Assembly (NCBI RefSeq): GCF_016462545.1
Contig: NZ_JAEMTA010000021.1
Span: forward strand, 1 to 64,000
DNA length: 64,000 nt
Direction of reading: 5' to 3'
DNA from: Mycolicibacterium sp.
GTDB taxonomy: Bacteria; Actinomycetota; Actinomycetes; Mycobacteriales; Mycobacteriaceae
Made by a program: the position numbers and the translations under genes. Each line of letters opens with the position of its first letter. Position 1 is the first letter of the stretch. Below the pieces are notes generated by a model, which was not told where the DNA came from, made no database searches, and saw nothing but the letters and a program-made list of their open reading frames with translations. Shown here one piece after another: positions 61,563 through 64,000 of the stretch.

Positions 61563-62894
61563 CTACGACACCTTTTGCATCGCGGGCGCGAGCACCTCGA
61601 CATCAGGCACGGGTTCGGCTTGCGACGAAATGAAGACCACACCCACCAGTCGCGCCTCCACGGTGCCCAAACGGCGACGGCATTCGACCAGGTCGGACAT
61701 CGAGGATCCAGACCGTCGACTGACCATGAGAACACCGTCGACCGACGGTGCGATCGCGTCCGTTCCAGAATTCTCCAAGATCGCCTCGGAGTCCACGAGG
61801 ACGTAGTCGAACTGTCGGGCGAGCTCGTCCAGGACTCGTCCGAAGCCGGCGGACGCCAAGTAATCAGCGGGGTGGCCCGAGACCTTGGAGCCCGCCCCCA
61901 ACACCGACAATGTCTTGACGCCGCCCACGGCGCGCTGAAGAACATCGCCCAGAGGTGCGCCGCGGAGCACGTCCGTCAAGCCGAGGCCATCGCTGGCCTT
62001 CAACCGTTTCGTGGCGTCGGGGTTGTAGAAATTGGCGTCCACGACCACGACGGAGTGTGCGGCCTGGGCCAGTGCCTTGGCGAGGCCGATCGTCGTCGTG
62101 GTCGCGCCCTCGTGGGCACGACCACTGGTCACCAACAACTTTCGCGCAGGCGGGTCCAGCACGCCCAGCCGTGTGCGAAGGGCCCGAAAGGCCTCTGGTG
62201 CCTGATCCTGGCGCACGACCTCCGCCAGCACCGGCGTCCCCAGTGCGGCTTCGGCGTCGTCCTCGTCGCGCACCCTTCGATTCAAGAACTCTCGCAGCAA
62301 CGCCAGCAGGCAACCCGCGATCAGTCCCGCCACGACCGCGACGGCGACATTTACCAAGGTCCTGGGCTCTGCGGGCCCAGCGTCCACGGTCGCCGTCGTC
62401 ACCTGATGCACCTTCACGAGCGGTTCAGTGCTGGCGCCGGGCACCTCCAACGCAGACACGGTGGTCTCCATCGACTTCGCCAGCGAGTCCGCGAATTTCT
62501 GTGCGACAGCGGGATCGCTGTCACTCGCCGAGAGCGTGATCAGGACGATTTGAGGGTTGACGTCTACGGCTACCCGCTGTCGTGCTTGTTGCAGGGTGAG
62601 GTCGAGCCCCGCAGCTTGCGCGGCTGGCATCAAGACGGCCTGGGAGTAGAGCAGCTGCGCGTATGAACCCACGCGTTCGCGGGACGCGGACAACGAGTCA
62701 TACGCCGACGGGACGATCGTGCCGCCCGACGTCAGGTAGAGAGTCGTCGACGCTGAGTACATGGGCTTCTCCAACAGCGAATACCCAAGCGCCCCAAGCC
62801 CGAATGCGATGGCGACTCCTGCGATCAACGCCCAACCCTTGACCAACACAGTCGAAATGCTGCGTGGCGCCGGGCGTTTCGGTTTGTTGACCAT
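61563..62894 (-). CDS. Wzc-like chain-length/ATPase protein with inactive P-loop
   Basis: A 443-residue protein with a Wzz domain (TMs about 20-40 and 183-201) and an ATPase-like C-terminus. EAFRALRTRLGVLDPPARKLLVTSGRAHEGATTTT: the Walker A Lys position is Ala 264. Walker A' reads VVVVDANFY with Asn and Phe in place of Asp and Arg, and Walker B reads FDYVLVDSEAI without the usual Pro. No C-terminal Tyr cluster. It is probably a non-catalytic co-polymerase. ATG at 62894 with GGGGAG at 10-nt spacing; divergent from the SGNH gene. Confidence 0.85.
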   Translation of the reverse strand: MVNKPKRPAPRSISTVLVKGWALIAGVAIAFGLGALGYSLLEKPMYSASTTLYLTSGGTIVPSAYDSLSASRERVGSYAQLLYSQAVLMPAAQAAGLDLTLQQARQRVAVDVNPQIVLITLSASDSDPAVAQKFADSLAKSMETTVSALEVPGASTEPLVKVHQVTTATVDAGPAEPRTLVNVAVAVVAGLIAGCLLALLREFLNRRVRDEDDAEAALGTPVLAEVVRQDQAPEAFRALRTRLGVLDPPARKLLVTSGRAHEGATTTTIGLAKALAQAAHSVVVVDANFYNPDATKRLKASDGLGLTDVLRGAPLGDVLQRAVGGVKTLSVLGAGSKVSGHPADYLASAGFGRVLDELARQFDYVLVDSEAILENSGTDAIAPSVDGVLMVSRRSGSSMSDLVECRRRLGTVEARLVGVVFISSQAEPVPDVEVLAPAMQKVS

Positions 62895-63042
62895 GCGCGC
62901 TTCGCTCCCCTGTCGGTGGTTAGGATCCAGAAAAATCGATCAATTACAAATTCCAGCAAATAAAGTTATGGAGACATTCTTTCCTGGGACGTGCTGAGAA
63001 CGTGTTGCGAAAACCCCAGTCCTAACATGCTTTGGCAACTCC

Positions 63043-63070
63043 TTGAGTTAGCTTGACCACACGGTATGGT
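63043..63070 (+). promoter_or_regulatory. Promoter for the SGNH hydrolase gene
   Basis: TTGAGT (63043-63048) and TATGGT (63065-63070) separated by 16 nt, in the AT-rich region between two divergent genes. The start would be near 63077, leaving about 38 nt of leader with GAGGGAG before the ATG. Confidence 0.45.
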
Positions 63071-63114
63071 AGCCGCTACGTTCGCCATTTTGGATGGTTT
63101 ATCGAGGGAGCGCG

Positions 63115-63939
63115 ATGGCTGGCAGGTCGCACGGCCACAGCAGTGCGAGATCGGGGTCCCCCAAGAGCTTCGAGGGTGGCCGCCGAAATCCATTGGCCAG
63201 ACTCGTGTTGCCAATCATCATTCTCGGCGCCGTCGCCCTGGTGGCCGGATCCGTGTGGGCCACGGTTCGACATCACGCCGAGGCGCCACCCCCGGCACCG
63301 CTGTCCCTGGGACCGGATCAACGCGCGCCGGCCCTACCCCGTCCAGGAGCTGCGCCGCCTCAAACATTCGCCGTGATCGGGGACGACTTCGCCAGGGGTG
63401 TTGGCGCAGGCTGGGCGCAGGGCTGGGTGCTGCGCCTGAGCGATCAACTGTGCTGGAACCTGACGAAGGCGTCCGTGCAGCCGGGCAGTGGCTTCCTCGC
63501 GGCCCTTCAACCAGGAGCCAAGGCGTACCCGGAACGCCTGGACGACCTCGGCTCCGAACACCCTGGCGTCATTCTGGTGCAGGGCGGAGCCAACGATTAC
63601 ACCTCGTCGTCGGAGGACATCACGGCGGCTGCCGATGCGACGTTCAAGGCGCTGAAGGAGCGCAATCCCGACGCCAAGATCGTCGCGATTGGCCCGGTCA
63701 TCGTTCCCCACCGTGCCGAGGCGCCGGAATTGGTACGCGTGTCAGGCGCCCTGGCTGCCGCTGCGGCCGGAAATGACGTGATGTACGTCGACCCCGTGGC
63801 CGAGCAGTGGTTGGACGACGACAGCCTGTTCGCAGGAGTCGTTCCCAACGCCGACGGTTACACGGAATACACCCGCAGACTGGCCGCTGATCTGACCCAG
63901 GGTGGACTGGCTTCCAGTTGTGCGCAGCCGGCCGCATAA
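63115..63939 (+). CDS. Membrane-anchored SGNH hydrolase/esterase
   Basis: A 274-residue protein: Ser/Arg/His-rich cytoplasmic N-terminus (about 1-28), one TM (LPIIILGAVALVAGSVWATV), Pro-rich linker, then an SGNH domain: FAVIGDDFARGVGAG is block I with Asp where the nucleophile Ser is expected, ILVQGGANDYTSSSEDI is block III (GxND) and PNADGYTEYT the C-terminal block, where Asp-x-x-His appears as Asn-Ala-Asp. Block I and block V therefore deviate from an active SGNH enzyme. ATG at 63115 has GAGGGAG upstream. Likely modifies or binds an extracytoplasmic glycan. Confidence 0.8.
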   Translation: MAGRSHGHSSARSGSPKSFEGGRRNPLARLVLPIIILGAVALVAGSVWATVRHHAEAPPPAPLSLGPDQRAPALPRPGAAPPQTFAVIGDDFARGVGAGWAQGWVLRLSDQLCWNLTKASVQPGSGFLAALQPGAKAYPERLDDLGSEHPGVILVQGGANDYTSSSEDITAAADATFKALKERNPDAKIVAIGPVIVPHRAEAPELVRVSGALAAAAAGNDVMYVDPVAEQWLDDDSLFAGVVPNADGYTEYTRRLAADLTQGGLASSCAQPAA

Positions 63940-63968
63940 GAGCGCTTCGATCCCCATATTCGAGCCGG

Positions 63969-63980
63969 CGGAGCGCTCCG
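63969..63980. terminator. Palindrome downstream of the SGNH hydrolase gene
   Basis: CGGAGCGCTCCG, a perfect 12-bp inverted repeat with GC-rich imperfect extensions, 30 bp after the stop. A possible terminator; it has no loop in its simplest form, so the assignment is weak. Confidence 0.3.
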
Positions 63981-64000
63981 GCGGATGCGAAACCGGGTGA

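Overview
The window is a high-GC actinobacterial chromosome segment, almost certainly from a mycobacterium. A fast-growing Mycolicibacterium-type species is my inference. The main evidence is gene order: from left to right the backbone follows, in order, the M. tuberculosis block Rv3248c-Rv3284 as I remember it. That block is ahcY, alkX, rubB, rubA, alkB, an APC permease, an FAD oxidoreductase, manA, a SIS-like protein, pmm/manB, a DUF3499 protein, an Rv3259-like protein, whiB2, fbiA, fbiB, manC, wbbL1, rmlD, an LCP ligase, a TIGR03089 protein, fadE25, purE, purK, a GtrA protein, a PH-domain protein, birA, accD5, accE5, maf, sseA and a SufE-like protein. WhiB2, F420 biosynthesis, acyl-CoA carboxylase AccD5/AccE5 and the arabinogalactan rhamnosyl-linker genes are all mycobacterial hallmarks. 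No rRNA, tRNA, CRISPR array, transposase or prophage gene was recognised.

Region 1 (1-4700): S-adenosylhomocysteine hydrolase (cut by the left edge) and an alkane hydroxylase operon alkB-rubA-rubB-alkX with overlapping stops and starts and a readable promoter. Region 2 (4700-24100): nucleotide-sugar and cell-wall genes (manA, pmm, manC, rmlD, wbbL1, an LCP ligase), WhiB2 and coenzyme F420 synthesis (fbiA-fbiB). Two lipoproteins resembling glycoside hydrolases have been added here, one inside the rmlD-wbbL1 pair. Region 3 (24100-32400): purine genes, birA and small membrane proteins, already interspersed with glycan genes (a methyltransferase, a first polyprenyl-phosphate sugar transferase, an FkbM methyltransferase).

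Region 4 (32400-53650) is the accessory core: a roughly 21-kb surface-polysaccharide locus between birA and accD5. It encodes a second sugar transferase, a YdcF-like protein, an SGNH/SASA esterase, three LIP-type lipase paralogues, an OafA-type acyltransferase, a Wzz protein, a Wzc-like ATPase, a Wzy/WaaL-type membrane protein, an SDR epimerase, a UDP-sugar dehydrogenase, three glycosyltransferases, a Wzx-type flippase and two tandem hexapeptide acyltransferases. Region 5 (54371-64000) returns to the backbone (accD5-accE5-maf, sseA-sufE), interrupted by gmd-fcl (GDP-fucose synthesis) and followed by another FkbM methyltransferase, a second Wzc-like protein and an SGNH hydrolase.

Read together, the genes describe an acyl-decorated, Wzx/Wzy-type surface glycan system dispersed at several breakpoints of a conserved mycobacterial envelope locus. 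manA, pmm, manC, gmd and fcl supply a complete route from fructose-6-phosphate to GDP-L-fucose within the window. The most notable sequence-level observations are these: a tandem repeat between accE5 and maf that forms an unbroken chain of overlapping minicistrons; a lipase paralogue that has lost its catalytic Ser and His; two Wzc-like proteins lacking the Walker A lysine; and a consistent leaderless-promoter layout (TANNNT 6-8 nt before the start) at backbone genes, contrasting with Shine-Dalgarno-led glycan genes.
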